From contig NZ_RFFG01000031.1 in NCBI RefSeq assembly GCF_003696215.1, positions 1-64,000 on the forward strand: a stretch of 64,000 nucleotides of DNA, given 5' to 3'. Of this stretch, positions 40,844 to 48,661 are shown one piece after another. The stretch's first letter is position 1, and each line of letters begins with the position of its first letter. A model generated the notes under the pieces. The model had not been told where the DNA came from, made no database searches, and worked only from the letters and a program-made list of their open reading frames with translations. The stretch comes from Actinomadura harenae. GTDB lineage: Bacteria > Actinomycetota > Actinomycetes > Streptosporangiales > Streptosporangiaceae. The translations under genes were made by a program, and so were the position numbers.

Positions 40844-41031
40844 AGGTCCGAAACCGCGTGGGACAAGGCGCTCCGGCCCGTCCGGACGGCGTAAGGCGTG
40901 TTCTTCGTATGGCTGTCGTACATGCCGTAAGGCCCGGCCGGGCGCCGCTGACACTCTGCCGGGTCGAGGGGCGTCCCTAGCAGGCAATATCATGTGATCA
41001 GACTTGTCGTCCGCCCACGTGAGGAATGCCC

Positions 41032-41949
41032 GTGTCCACTCCCAGCAACGCCCCTGAGAACACCGCCCCCGCGACGGGCACCGCCCGCGTCAAGCGTGGC
41101 ATGGCGGAAATGCTCAAGGGCGGCGTGATCATGGACGTCGTCACGCCCGACCAGGCCAAGATCGCCGAAGACGCCGGCGCGGTCGCCGTCATGGCGCTCG
41201 AGCGCGTCCCGGCCGACATCCGCGTCGAGGGCGGCATCTCCCGGATGAGCGACCCCGACATGATCGACGGGATCATCAACGCGGTCTCCATCCCGGTCAT
41301 GGCCAAGGCCCGCATCGGCCACTTCGTCGAGGCCCAGGTGCTGCAGTCGCTCGGCGTCGACTACATCGACGAGTCCGAGGTGCTGACCCCGGCCGACTAC
41401 GACAACCACATCGACAAGTGGGCCTACACCGTGCCGTTCGTGTGCGGCGCCACCAACCTCGGCGAGGCGCTCCGCCGCATCACCGAGGGCGCGGCCATGA
41501 TCCGCTCCAAGGGCGAGGCCGGCACCGGCGACGTCTCCAACGCCACCACCCACATGCGCAAGATCCGTGGCGAGATCCGCCGCCTGCAGAACCTGCCCGA
41601 GGACGAGCTGTACGTCGCGGCCAAGGAGCTCCAGGCCCCGTACGAGCTGGTCAAGGAGATCGCCGAGGCCGGCAAGCTCCCCGTCGTGCTGTTCACCGCG
41701 GGCGGCATCGCCACCCCGGCCGACGCCGCGATGATGATGCAGCTCGGCGCCGAGGGCGTGTTCGTCGGCTCCGGCATCTTCAAGTCCGGCAACCCGGCCC
41801 AGCGCGCCGAGGCCATCGTGAAGGCCACCACCTTCCACGACGACCCCGACGTGATCGCCCGCGTCTCCCGCGGCCTCGGCGACGCCATGGTCGGCATCAA
41901 CGTCGCCTCCCTCGGCGAGGACCAGAAGTTCGCCCACCGCGGCTGGTGA
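41032..41949 (+). CDS. pdxS: Pyridoxal 5'-phosphate synthase, PdxS subunit
   Basis: 305 aa. GTG 41032 is preferred over ATG 41026 because AGGA at 41022-41025 is correctly spaced for the GTG and too close for the ATG. Highly conserved TIM barrel: VKRGMAEMLKGGVIMDVVTPDQAKIAEDAGA with the catalytic Lys in VMAKARIGH, and the phosphate loop LFTAGGIATPADAAMMMQLGAEGVFVGSGIF. It makes PLP from ribose-5-phosphate, glyceraldehyde-3-phosphate and ammonia supplied by PdxT, whose gene is 0.9 kb downstream beyond a DUF6928 gene. Confidence 0.97.
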   Translation: MSTPSNAPENTAPATGTARVKRGMAEMLKGGVIMDVVTPDQAKIAEDAGAVAVMALERVPADIRVEGGISRMSDPDMIDGIINAVSIPVMAKARIGHFVEAQVLQSLGVDYIDESEVLTPADYDNHIDKWAYTVPFVCGATNLGEALRRITEGAAMIRSKGEAGTGDVSNATTHMRKIRGEIRRLQNLPEDELYVAAKELQAPYELVKEIAEAGKLPVVLFTAGGIATPADAAMMMQLGAEGVFVGSGIFKSGNPAQRAEAIVKATTFHDDPDVIARVSRGLGDAMVGINVASLGEDQKFAHRGW

Positions 41950-41986
41950 CCTCCGCGGGCGGCCGGTGACCACTCCGGCCGCCCGT

Positions 41987-42021
41987 CCGCGCGCCGCGTC
42001 CCGCCGGGACGCGGCGCGCGG
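41987..42021 (+). terminator. Terminator after pdxS
   Basis: 16-bp stem (41987-42002 with 42006-42021, core CGCGCCGCGTCCC) with a 3-nt loop, 38 bp after the pdxS stop, followed by a modest TCTTTC. Confidence 0.75.
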
Positions 42022-42072
42022 CCCGGCCGCTCCTCTTTCGGCTCCGGCCTGCCCGCGCCCGGCGGGAGGGTT

Positions 42073-42078
42073 TACGCT
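42073..42078 (+). promoter_or_regulatory. -10 box for the DUF6928 gene
   Basis: TACGCT after the pdxS terminator; start site near 42085, ~60 nt before ATG 42147. Confidence 0.35.
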
Positions 42079-42146
42079 GGCCGCGCGGCCGGTGGGACCC
42101 GGAACCCCCGTGGGCGGCGACCGGCCGCGGGAGGGGATGGACGAGC

Positions 42147-42770
42147 ATGGGGTGGACCGTCGCTCTGGCCTGCGCGACCACCGGTGAGCCCGCCGAGGTG
42201 TTCCGGCCGGGCCTGACCCCCGACGCCGCCGCCGGCGCGGACCTCGCCCGGCGGCTTTACCCGGACGCGACCCTGGTCGAGACCGGCGAGACCGTCCTGG
42301 ACTTCGCGCTCTGGCCCTACGAGGACGAGCTGTTCGTCGGCGCGTTCGAGGGGGCGCTGCTGGTCTGCGACCGGCGCCTGTTCGGCCTCGACGACGACGC
42401 CCGCCGGATCGCCGACACCGTGGCCGCGGCCCTGCCCGGGGCCCGCTGCGGCGTCCTGGTCCTGCAGAACGTCGCGTCCGGCTGCTGGTTCCGCTGGTAC
42501 GAGGAGGGCGGCCTGCGCCGCGAGGTGTTCGTGACCAGCGAGGACGGCGTGGTCATCGACCAGGGCGGCCGGATGCCCGCCGAACGCCCCTACTGGACGG
42601 CGATCGACGACGGCGCGTCCGACGTGCCGCTGCCGTTCTCGCCCGAGGAGTTCGGCCTGGCCATCGCCCGCGAGCACATGGTGGGCCGTGACCTGGCCTC
42701 ACTCGGCCCGGACGGCTTCCTGCCGCTCGAACTGCCCCTGCGCCGCTTCCGGCTCCGCCGACCGGCCTAG
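42147..42770 (+). CDS. DUF6928 family protein
   Basis: 207 aa. The N-terminus MGWTVALACATTGEPAEVF, the acidic middle with a short core (GAFEGALLVCDRRLFG), CWFRWYEEGGLRREVFVTSEDGVVIDQGGRMPAERPYW and PLPFSPEEFGLAIAREHM match the layout of actinobacterial DUF6928 proteins. No membrane segment. Function unknown; lies between pdxS and pdxT but has no known link to PLP synthesis. Confidence 0.65.
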   Translation: MGWTVALACATTGEPAEVFRPGLTPDAAAGADLARRLYPDATLVETGETVLDFALWPYEDELFVGAFEGALLVCDRRLFGLDDDARRIADTVAAALPGARCGVLVLQNVASGCWFRWYEEGGLRREVFVTSEDGVVIDQGGRMPAERPYWTAIDDGASDVPLPFSPEEFGLAIAREHMVGRDLASLGPDGFLPLELPLRRFRLRRPA

Positions 42771-42829
42771 CCCCCGGCCGCGACCCCTCGGGAAGGGACC
42801 GCGGGCCCAGGGGCGTTGTAAGGAACGTT

Positions 42830-42835
42830 TAGGGT
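42830..42835 (+). promoter_or_regulatory. -10 box for pdxT
   Basis: TAGGGT, start near 42842, leader of ~30 nt with GGAAGGA before GTG 42874. Confidence 0.45.
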
Positions 42836-42873
42836 CATAACGACCCTCCGAGATCTCCCCGGAAGGACCATCG

Positions 42874-43491
42874 GTGACCACTGTGCCGACGATCGGCGTG
42901 CTCGCCCTGCAGGGCGACGTGCTCGAGCACGCGCGAGCGCTGGAGGGCGCCGGGGCGCGGACCCTGACCGTCCGCCGCCCCGAGGAACTGGAGCGCGTGG
43001 ACGGCCTGGTGGTGCCCGGCGGCGAGTCCACCACCATGTGGCGGCTCGCCCGGGCCTTCGACATGCTCGAACCGCTGCGCAAGCGGATCGAGGCCGGGAT
43101 GCCCGCCTACGGCTCCTGCGCCGGCATGATCATGCTGGCGGACCGGATCGAGGGCGGCGTGGCCGGGCAGGAGACGGTCGGCGGCATCGACATGACGGTG
43201 CGCCGCAACGCCTTCGGTCGGCAGGTGGACTCGTTCGAGGCGCCGGTCCCGCTGACCGGCATGGGGGACACGCCGTTCCACGCCGTGTTCATCCGCGCTC
43301 CCTGGGTGGAGGGCGTCGGTGACGCGGTCCAGGTGCTGGGTCGTGCCGAGAGCGGCCCGAACGTCGGTAGGATCGTCGCCGTCCGCCAGGGCCGCCTCAT
43401 GGCGACCTCGTTCCACCCTGAACTGACGGGCGACCACCGCGTGCACCATTACTTCGCCGATCTGGTGCGCCGGGCGATCGAGGAGGATTAA
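42874..43491 (+). CDS. pdxT: Pyridoxal 5'-phosphate synthase, PdxT glutaminase subunit
   Basis: 205 aa from GTG 42874. Class-I glutamine amidotransferase: VPGGESTTMWRLA, nucleophile Cys in YGSCAGMIMLA and the His-Glu of the triad in SFHPELTGD. It releases ammonia from glutamine into PdxS. Three bases before yebC, with which it is co-transcribed. Confidence 0.97.
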   Translation: MTTVPTIGVLALQGDVLEHARALEGAGARTLTVRRPEELERVDGLVVPGGESTTMWRLARAFDMLEPLRKRIEAGMPAYGSCAGMIMLADRIEGGVAGQETVGGIDMTVRRNAFGRQVDSFEAPVPLTGMGDTPFHAVFIRAPWVEGVGDAVQVLGRAESGPNVGRIVAVRQGRLMATSFHPELTGDHRVHHYFADLVRRAIEED

Positions 43492-43493
43492 GC

Positions 43494-44246
43494 ATGTCCG
43501 GCCATTCCAAGTGGGCGACGACCAAGCACAAGAAGGCTGCCCTCGACGCCAAGCGCGGCAAGCTCTTCGCGAAGCTGATCAAGAACATCGAGGTCGCGGC
43601 GCGTACCGGCGGCGGCGACCCCGAGGCCAACCCCACGCTGTACGACGCCATCTACAAGGCGAAGAAGAGCTCCGTCCCGAACGACAACATCGAGCGCGCG
43701 CGCAAGCGGGGCGCCGGTGAGGAGGCGGGCGGCGCCGACTGGCAGACCATCATGTACGAGGGCTACGCGCCCGGCGGCGTCGCGGTGCTCATCGAGTGCC
43801 TCACCGACAACCGCAACCGCGCCGCCTCCGAGGTCCGCGTCGCGCTCACCCGCAACGGCGGCTCGCTCGCCGACCCGGGTTCGGTCGCGTACATGTTCAA
43901 CCGCATGGGCGTCATCATCGTCCCCAAGGAGGGCACCTCCGAGGACGACGTCATGATGGCGGTCCTCGAGGCCGGCGCCGAGGACGTCAACGACCTCGGC
44001 GACCAGTTCGAGGTCGTCTCCGAGGCGGGCAAGCTGCTCCCCGTCCGCAAGGCCCTGCAGGAGGCCGGCATCGACTACGAGTCGGCCGAGAGCAAGTTCC
44101 TGCCGACGATGTCGGTCCCGCTCGACGAGGAGAACGCCAAGAAGGTGTTCCGCCTCCTCGACGCCCTCGAGGACTCCGACGACGTCCAGGAGGTCTACGC
44201 GAACTTCGACGTTTCAGACGAAATCATGGAGGCGATCGACGCCTGA
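43494..44246 (+). CDS. yebC: YebC/PmpR-family regulator
   Basis: 250 aa, ATG 43494 behind GAGGAGG. Begins MSGHSKWATTKHKKAALDAKRGKLF and continues KLIKNIEVAARTGGGDPEANPTL, the invariant YebC N-terminus. YebC proteins have been described as transcription regulators (PmpR) and, more recently, as factors easing ribosome stalling at prolines. Its place before ruvCAB is conserved in many bacteria. A terminator at 44266 separates it from the next gene. Confidence 0.96.
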   Translation: MSGHSKWATTKHKKAALDAKRGKLFAKLIKNIEVAARTGGGDPEANPTLYDAIYKAKKSSVPNDNIERARKRGAGEEAGGADWQTIMYEGYAPGGVAVLIECLTDNRNRAASEVRVALTRNGGSLADPGSVAYMFNRMGVIIVPKEGTSEDDVMMAVLEAGAEDVNDLGDQFEVVSEAGKLLPVRKALQEAGIDYESAESKFLPTMSVPLDEENAKKVFRLLDALEDSDDVQEVYANFDVSDEIMEAIDA

Positions 44247-44265
44247 CGCGTCGCACGCGCCTTCG

Positions 44266-44302
44266 CGGACGCCGTCTCCCGGACACCGGGGGGCGGCGTC
44301 CG
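44266..44302 (+). terminator. Terminator after yebC
   Basis: Stem CGGACGCCG (44266-44274) with CGGCGTCCG (44294-44302), extended inside by CCC/GGG, followed by TCGTTTT. Confidence 0.85.
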
Positions 44303-44316
44303 TCGTTTTGGTTGCC

Positions 44317-44322
44317 TAGGGT
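44317..44322 (+). promoter_or_regulatory. -10 box of leaderless acetyltransferase gene
   Basis: TAGGGT exactly 7 nt (GGGGATC) before ATG 44330. Confidence 0.5.
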
Positions 44323-44329
44323 GGGGATC

Positions 44330-45487
44330 ATGGAAATTCGCGAGCTGACCCCCGATGACCTCGATGCCGCCCTGGACAACCGTGTTCGCTCCTTCGGACC
44401 CGTGCCGGAGGCCGACGTCGCCTCATGGCGGGACGGGTCGGCGAGCGTGATGGCGGCGGGACGCCAGCTCGGCGGCTTCGACGGCGACCGGCTCGTGTCC
44501 ACCGCCCGCATGCTCCCGTTCCGGCAGTGGTGGGCGGGACGGGCCGTCCCGACGGGCGGACTGGCAGGGGTGACGGTCGCCCCCGAGGACCGGGGACGCG
44601 GCGCGGGCCGCGCGATCGTGACGGCCACCCTCCAGCGGTCCGTGGAGCTCGGGGACGCGCTGTCGGCGCTGCATCCGGCCACCACGGCCCTGTACCGGGG
44701 CCTCGGCTGGGAGCACGCGGGCGGGTTGCACCGGGTGACGTTGAAGACCGAGGGGTTGCGGGGCATCCGCGCCGAGCGGGTCCCGGTCCGGCGGGTGGGC
44801 CCGGAGGACGCCGAGGAGGTGGCGGCGACGGTCGCGCGCGTCCACGAGGCCGCCCGCGACTGCGGACCCGTCGACATGGGCGTCGACCTGTGGCGGACCC
44901 GGCTCAAGCACAGTGACTGGTTCGCCTATCTGGCCGAGGACGGGTTCCTGGCCTACCGGTGGAGCGCGGACAACGCCTCGCTGGTGATCGACAAGGTCGT
45001 GGCGGGCTCGGAGGGGACGGCGCGGGCGCTCTGGGCGATCGTCGGGTCCGGGGCGTCCACGGCCGAGACGGTGACGGCGAACCTCGCCCCGTACGACCCG
45101 GTGCTGTGGCTGGTCGGCGAGCGCGAGCACGACATGATCGACCGGACCCAGTGGATGCTGCGCGTCCTGGACGCGCCGAAGGCGGTCGAGCTGCGCGGCT
45201 ACCGGCCCGGGGTGAGCGCGGAGATCCCGGTCCACATCACCGACGGGATCCTGCCCGCCAACACCGGCGCCTGGATGCTGACGGTCAAGGACGGCGAGGG
45301 CCGCCTCGAACCCGCCCCGGACGACCCGACGGCCGTCCGCGTGGGCCCGCGCGGCCTGGCGGCGCTGTACGCGGGCGTCCCGGTGAGCACGCTGCGCCGG
45401 GCGGGCCTCCTGCACGGCGGGGACGTCCGCGCCGAGGCGCTGGACGCGGTGTTCGCGGCGCAGCCGTTCGCCCTCGACTACTACTAG
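44330..45487 (+). CDS. Eis-like GNAT N-acetyltransferase
   Basis: 385 aa. N-terminal GNAT domain with the acetyl-CoA loop VAPEDRGRGAGRAIV (about residues 85-100), a second GNAT-like region (RHADSWF-type position, here LKHSDWFAYLAEDGFLAYRW) and a C-terminal sterol-carrier-like domain ending in Tyr-Tyr. This is the three-domain plan of mycobacterial Eis (enhanced intracellular survival), where the terminal carboxylate acts in catalysis. Such enzymes acetylate amines, including aminoglycosides; the substrate here is unknown. Leaderless start. Confidence 0.85.
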   Translation: MEIRELTPDDLDAALDNRVRSFGPVPEADVASWRDGSASVMAAGRQLGGFDGDRLVSTARMLPFRQWWAGRAVPTGGLAGVTVAPEDRGRGAGRAIVTATLQRSVELGDALSALHPATTALYRGLGWEHAGGLHRVTLKTEGLRGIRAERVPVRRVGPEDAEEVAATVARVHEAARDCGPVDMGVDLWRTRLKHSDWFAYLAEDGFLAYRWSADNASLVIDKVVAGSEGTARALWAIVGSGASTAETVTANLAPYDPVLWLVGEREHDMIDRTQWMLRVLDAPKAVELRGYRPGVSAEIPVHITDGILPANTGAWMLTVKDGEGRLEPAPDDPTAVRVGPRGLAALYAGVPVSTLRRAGLLHGGDVRAEALDAVFAAQPFALDYY

Positions 45488-45554
45488 CCGCGACTACTGC
45501 CGGCGGCGGGGGCGGGCACGGCACGGCCTGCGCGCGCTCGTCGCCGGTGTCCGA

Positions 45555-45560
45555 TAGCGT
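45555..45560 (+). promoter_or_regulatory. -10 box for ruvCAB
   Basis: TAGCGT, start near 45567, ~29 nt before GTG 45596, with GAAGGGCGGGG as the ribosome-binding region. Confidence 0.45.
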
Positions 45561-45595
45561 GGCGTCGGCCGAACACATGATCGAAGGGCGGGGCC

Positions 45596-46207
45596 GTGCG
45601 GGTGATGGGCGTGGACCCCGGGCTCACCAGATGCGGCGTCGGCGTCGTGGAGGGTGTTCCCGGCGCGCCGCTGAGCCTGGTGCACGTCTCGGTCGTCCGC
45701 ACCGCCCCGGACGAGGACGTCGCGCTGCGGCTGCTCGGCATCGAGCGGGGCATCGAGGCGCTGATGGACGAGCTGTGCCCCGAGGTCGTGGCGGTGGAGC
45801 GGGTGTTCGCGCAGCACAACGTGAGCACGGTGATGGGCACGGCGCAGGCGGCGGGGCTGGCGATGGTCGCGGCCGCGCGCCGGGGCCTTCCGGTCGCGAT
45901 GCACACGCCGAGTGAGGCGAAGGCCGCGATCACCGGCAACGGGCGCGCGGACAAGGCGCAGGTCACGTCCATGGTGACGCGGCTGCTGCGGCTCGACGCG
46001 CCGCCCCGGCCCGCCGACGCCGCCGACGCGCTCGCCCTGGCGATCTGCCACGTGTGGCGGGGCGGCGGGCAGGCGCGGCTGGCCGCGGCACGCGGGCCCA
46101 CCGTCCCGGGACAGGCCGGTCCCACACAGGCAGAGATCAACGCCGCCCGGATCGCCGAGGCGCAGAAGGCGGCGCGTTCCCGTAGTCGAGGAGGATTCCC
46201 GAGATGA
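45596..46207 (+). CDS. ruvC: Holliday-junction resolvase RuvC
   Basis: 203 aa from GTG 45596. RNase-H-like active site: Asp in MGVDPGLTRCGVGV, Glu in VVAVERVFAQHNVST and the Asp pair in RPADAADALALAICH. Cuts Holliday junctions that RuvAB have branch-migrated. The ~30-residue C-terminal tail is basic and Ala-rich. Overlaps ruvA by 4 bp. Confidence 0.97.
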   Translation: MRVMGVDPGLTRCGVGVVEGVPGAPLSLVHVSVVRTAPDEDVALRLLGIERGIEALMDELCPEVVAVERVFAQHNVSTVMGTAQAAGLAMVAAARRGLPVAMHTPSEAKAAITGNGRADKAQVTSMVTRLLRLDAPPRPADAADALALAICHVWRGGGQARLAAARGPTVPGQAGPTQAEINAARIAEAQKAARSRSRGGFPR

Positions 46208-46809
46208 TCGCGTTCGTCAGCGGCAAGGTCGCCGCCGCCGGGCCGGACGGCGCGGTGATCGACGTGCACGGCGTCGGCATGGCGGTGCAGTGCACCCCGG
46301 CGACGCTCGCCGGGCTCAAGGTGGGCGAGGACGCGCACGTCCCGACGTCGATGGTCGTGCGGGAGGACTCGCTCACCCTGTTCGGGTTCGCCGACGACGA
46401 CGAGCGGCAGATCTTCGAGCTGCTGCAGACGGCGAGCGGCGTGGGTCCGCGGCTGGCGCTGGCGATGCTGGCCGTCCACTCCCCGGACGGGCTGCGCCTC
46501 GCGGTCGCGCAGGAGGACGTGACGGCGCTCACGAAGGTGCCGGGCATCGGCAAGAAGGGTGCGCAACGCATCGTTCTGGAGCTGAAGGACCGGCTGGGTG
46601 GCCCGGTCGGCGCGCCGGAGGTCCCGGGACGCCGTCCCGGGGCGGGCCAGGCGTGGCGCGCGCAGGTGCAGACCGGCCTGGTGAACCTCGGCTGGACGGT
46701 CCGGGACGCCGACGCGGCCGTGGACGCGGTCGCCGCCGACCTGGACGGCACCGAGGTCCCGCCGGTCGGTGAGCTGCTGAAGGCGGCGCTGAAGAAGCTG
46801 AGCCGATGA
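46204..46809 (+). CDS. ruvA: Holliday-junction DNA-binding subunit RuvA
   Basis: 201 aa. OB-fold N-terminus MIAFVSGKVAAAGPDGAVIDVHGVG, two helix-hairpin-helix motifs (LLQTASGVGPRLALAML and LTKVPGIGKKGAQRIVLEL) and a C-terminal RuvB-binding domain after ~150 (VNLGWTVRDADAAVDAV). Binds the four-way junction as a tetramer. ATGA overlaps at both ends. Confidence 0.97.
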   Translation: MIAFVSGKVAAAGPDGAVIDVHGVGMAVQCTPATLAGLKVGEDAHVPTSMVVREDSLTLFGFADDDERQIFELLQTASGVGPRLALAMLAVHSPDGLRLAVAQEDVTALTKVPGIGKKGAQRIVLELKDRLGGPVGAPEVPGRRPGAGQAWRAQVQTGLVNLGWTVRDADAAVDAVAADLDGTEVPPVGELLKAALKKLSR

Positions 46810-47876
46810 GCGAGTTCGGCGAGCGCCTGGTCGGCGGCGGGGCCGAGGGGCCGGAGGAGCAGGTCATCGAGGCCGCGCTGCGCCCCAAGCGGCTGGACGA
46901 CTTCGTCGGGCAGGAGCGGGTCCGCGAGCAGCTGTCGCTGGTGCTGCGGAGCGCGCTGCGGCGCGGCCGCACGCCCGACCACGTGCTGCTGTCGGGCGGG
47001 CCGGGGCTCGGCAAGACCACCCTCGCGATGATCATCGCCGCCGAGCTGGGGCAGCCGCTGCGGATCACCTCGGGTCCCGCGATCGAGCGGGCCGGGGACC
47101 TGGCGGCCGTGCTGTCCACGCTGGCCGAGGGGGAGGTGCTGTTCCTGGACGAGATCCACCGGATGGCGCGTCCCGCCGAGGAGATGCTCTACATGGCGAT
47201 GGAGGACTTCCGCGTCGACGTGGTGGTCGGCAAGGGGCCGGGCGCGACCGCGATCCCGCTCGACATCGCCCCGTTCACGCTGGTGGGCGCGACGACGCGG
47301 GCCGGGATGCTGCCGGGTCCGCTGCGCGACCGGTTCGGTTTCACCGGGCACATGGACTTCTACGTCCCGGCGGAGCTCGAGGTGATCGTCCAGCGGTCCG
47401 CGCGGCTGCTGGAGGTGGAGATCACCGACGAGGGCGCGGCGGAGGTGGCGTCCCGGTCGCGGGGCACGCCGCGTATCGCGAACCGGCTGCTCCGGCGCGT
47501 CCGCGACTACGCCGAGGTGCGGGGCGACGGCACGGTGACGCTGGAGACCGCCCGCGCCGCCCTCGCGCTCTACGAGGTGGACGAGCGGGGGCTGGACCGT
47601 CTCGACCGGGCCGTCCTGGGGTCGCTGCTGCGCAAGTTCGGCGGCGGTCCGGTCGGCCTGTCCACCCTGGCGGTGTCGGTGGGGGAGGAGCCGGAGACGG
47701 TCGAGGTGGTGGCCGAGCCCTTCCTGGTCCGGCAGGGCTTTCTGGCCCGCACGCCTCGTGGACGCATCGCCACGCCCGCCGCGTGGGCGCATCTGGGCCT
47801 CACCCCGCCCCCGACCGCCCCGCTGGCCGGAGTGGCGCTGTTCGATCTGGACGAGACGGCCGATGAGCCCGGGTAG
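46806..47876 (+). CDS. ruvB: Holliday-junction helicase RuvB
   Basis: 356 aa AAA+ motor: LRPKRLDDFVGQERVREQLSLVL, Walker A GGPGLGKTTLAM, Walker B LFLDEIHRM, sensor 1 GATTRAGMLP, arginine finger in PLRDRFGF, and the winged-helix domain (AVLGSLLRKFGGGPVGLSTLAVSVGEEPETVEVVAEPFL). Drives branch migration. Last gene of ruvCAB; the next gene has its own promoter. Confidence 0.98.
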   Translation: MSEFGERLVGGGAEGPEEQVIEAALRPKRLDDFVGQERVREQLSLVLRSALRRGRTPDHVLLSGGPGLGKTTLAMIIAAELGQPLRITSGPAIERAGDLAAVLSTLAEGEVLFLDEIHRMARPAEEMLYMAMEDFRVDVVVGKGPGATAIPLDIAPFTLVGATTRAGMLPGPLRDRFGFTGHMDFYVPAELEVIVQRSARLLEVEITDEGAAEVASRSRGTPRIANRLLRRVRDYAEVRGDGTVTLETARAALALYEVDERGLDRLDRAVLGSLLRKFGGGPVGLSTLAVSVGEEPETVEVVAEPFLVRQGFLARTPRGRIATPAAWAHLGLTPPPTAPLAGVALFDLDETADEPG

Positions 47877-47921
47877 CGGGGGGCTCCGGCGGTGTCCGAG
47901 GGTGACGTGACCGGGGTGACA

Positions 47922-47941
47922 TGATCACGGCTGCGTGATCA
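47922..47941. promoter_or_regulatory. 8-4-8 palindrome between ruvB and yajC
   Basis: TGATCACG (47922-47929) and CGTGATCA (47934-47941) around GCTG, 46 bp after ruvB and ~48 bp upstream of the yajC -35 element. Could be an operator or a weak ruvB terminator; there is no U-tract. Confidence 0.45.
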
Positions 47942-47988
47942 GGGCGTAACGGGTTGGGAACTTCCCTGGAGTGCCGCTCGTCACGTCG

Positions 47989-48017
47989 TTGCCGGGGTCT
48001 CGCGTACTCTCTAGACT
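47989..48017 (+). promoter_or_regulatory. Promoter of yajC-secDF
   Basis: TTGCCG (47989-47994), 17-bp spacer, TAGACT (48012-48017): one of the few sigma-70-like promoters in the window with both boxes. Start near 48024, ~89 nt before yajC. Confidence 0.65.
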
Positions 48018-48112
48018 CCGGGACTTGGTCACACCGTCCACCAGCCGACGGTCCCGAGACGCGGCCTACCGGCCACAGGCTGGGCAAACCGAAATCGGAA
48101 GGACGCCCCTTA

Positions 48113-48622
48113 ATGGGCAGCGACATTCACACCCTGGCAGCGAGTTCGGGGGGCAGCGGCGCGTTCAACCTGCTGCTCCTCCTGGCCGTTCCGCTGGTCT
48201 TCTACTTCCTGCTGATCCGCCCGCAGAGCCGGCGGCGCAAGGAACAGATGAACATGCAGAGCAGCATCGCGCCGGGCACCAAGGTCATCACCACCGCGGG
48301 CATGCACGCCACGGTGGTCGAGGTCCATGACGACGGCATCGTCCTGGAGATCGCCCCCGGCGTGGAGGCGAAGTTCGTCAAGCAGGCCGTCATGCAGGTC
48401 CTGAAGGACGAGCCCGCCGACGAGGAGCTCGACGGCGACGAGCCGGACGAGACCCCGGACGCCGCCGCCAAGGACGACGCCGCGTCGCAGGCGAAGGCCG
48501 TCGACGTCGACGACGTCGAGGAGGCCGGGAAGACCGCCGTGAAGGCGGGCGTTAAGGCCGACGCGAAGGACGAGGACGAGGCCCCCGCCCACGCGGGCAA
48601 GGCCGACAAGCCCTCCGCCTGA
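48113..48622 (+). CDS. yajC: Preprotein translocase accessory subunit YajC
   Basis: 169 aa from ATG 48113 with GGAAGGA upstream. One membrane helix (residues ~18-36, FNLLLLLAVPLVFYFLLIRPQ) ending in the diagnostic RPQSRRRKEQ, then a small beta domain (GTKVITTAGMHATVVEVHDDGIVLEIAPGVEAKFVKQAV). The C-terminal ~65 residues are Asp/Glu/Ala/Lys-rich. Binds SecDF to assist export. 39 bp before secD. Confidence 0.95.
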   Translation: MGSDIHTLAASSGGSGAFNLLLLLAVPLVFYFLLIRPQSRRRKEQMNMQSSIAPGTKVITTAGMHATVVEVHDDGIVLEIAPGVEAKFVKQAVMQVLKDEPADEELDGDEPDETPDAAAKDDAASQAKAVDVDDVEEAGKTAVKAGVKADAKDEDEAPAHAGKADKPSA

Positions 48623-48661
48623 CCCGCGGCGGCACCGACAAGACGGGAAGTTCGACGACCA

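Noticed and set aside
40844..41031. MocR/PdxR regulator or PLP riboswitch before pdxS
   Set aside because: No regulator gene adjoins pdxS and no conserved riboswitch fold is recognisable; only a possible TATCAT box and short repeats.
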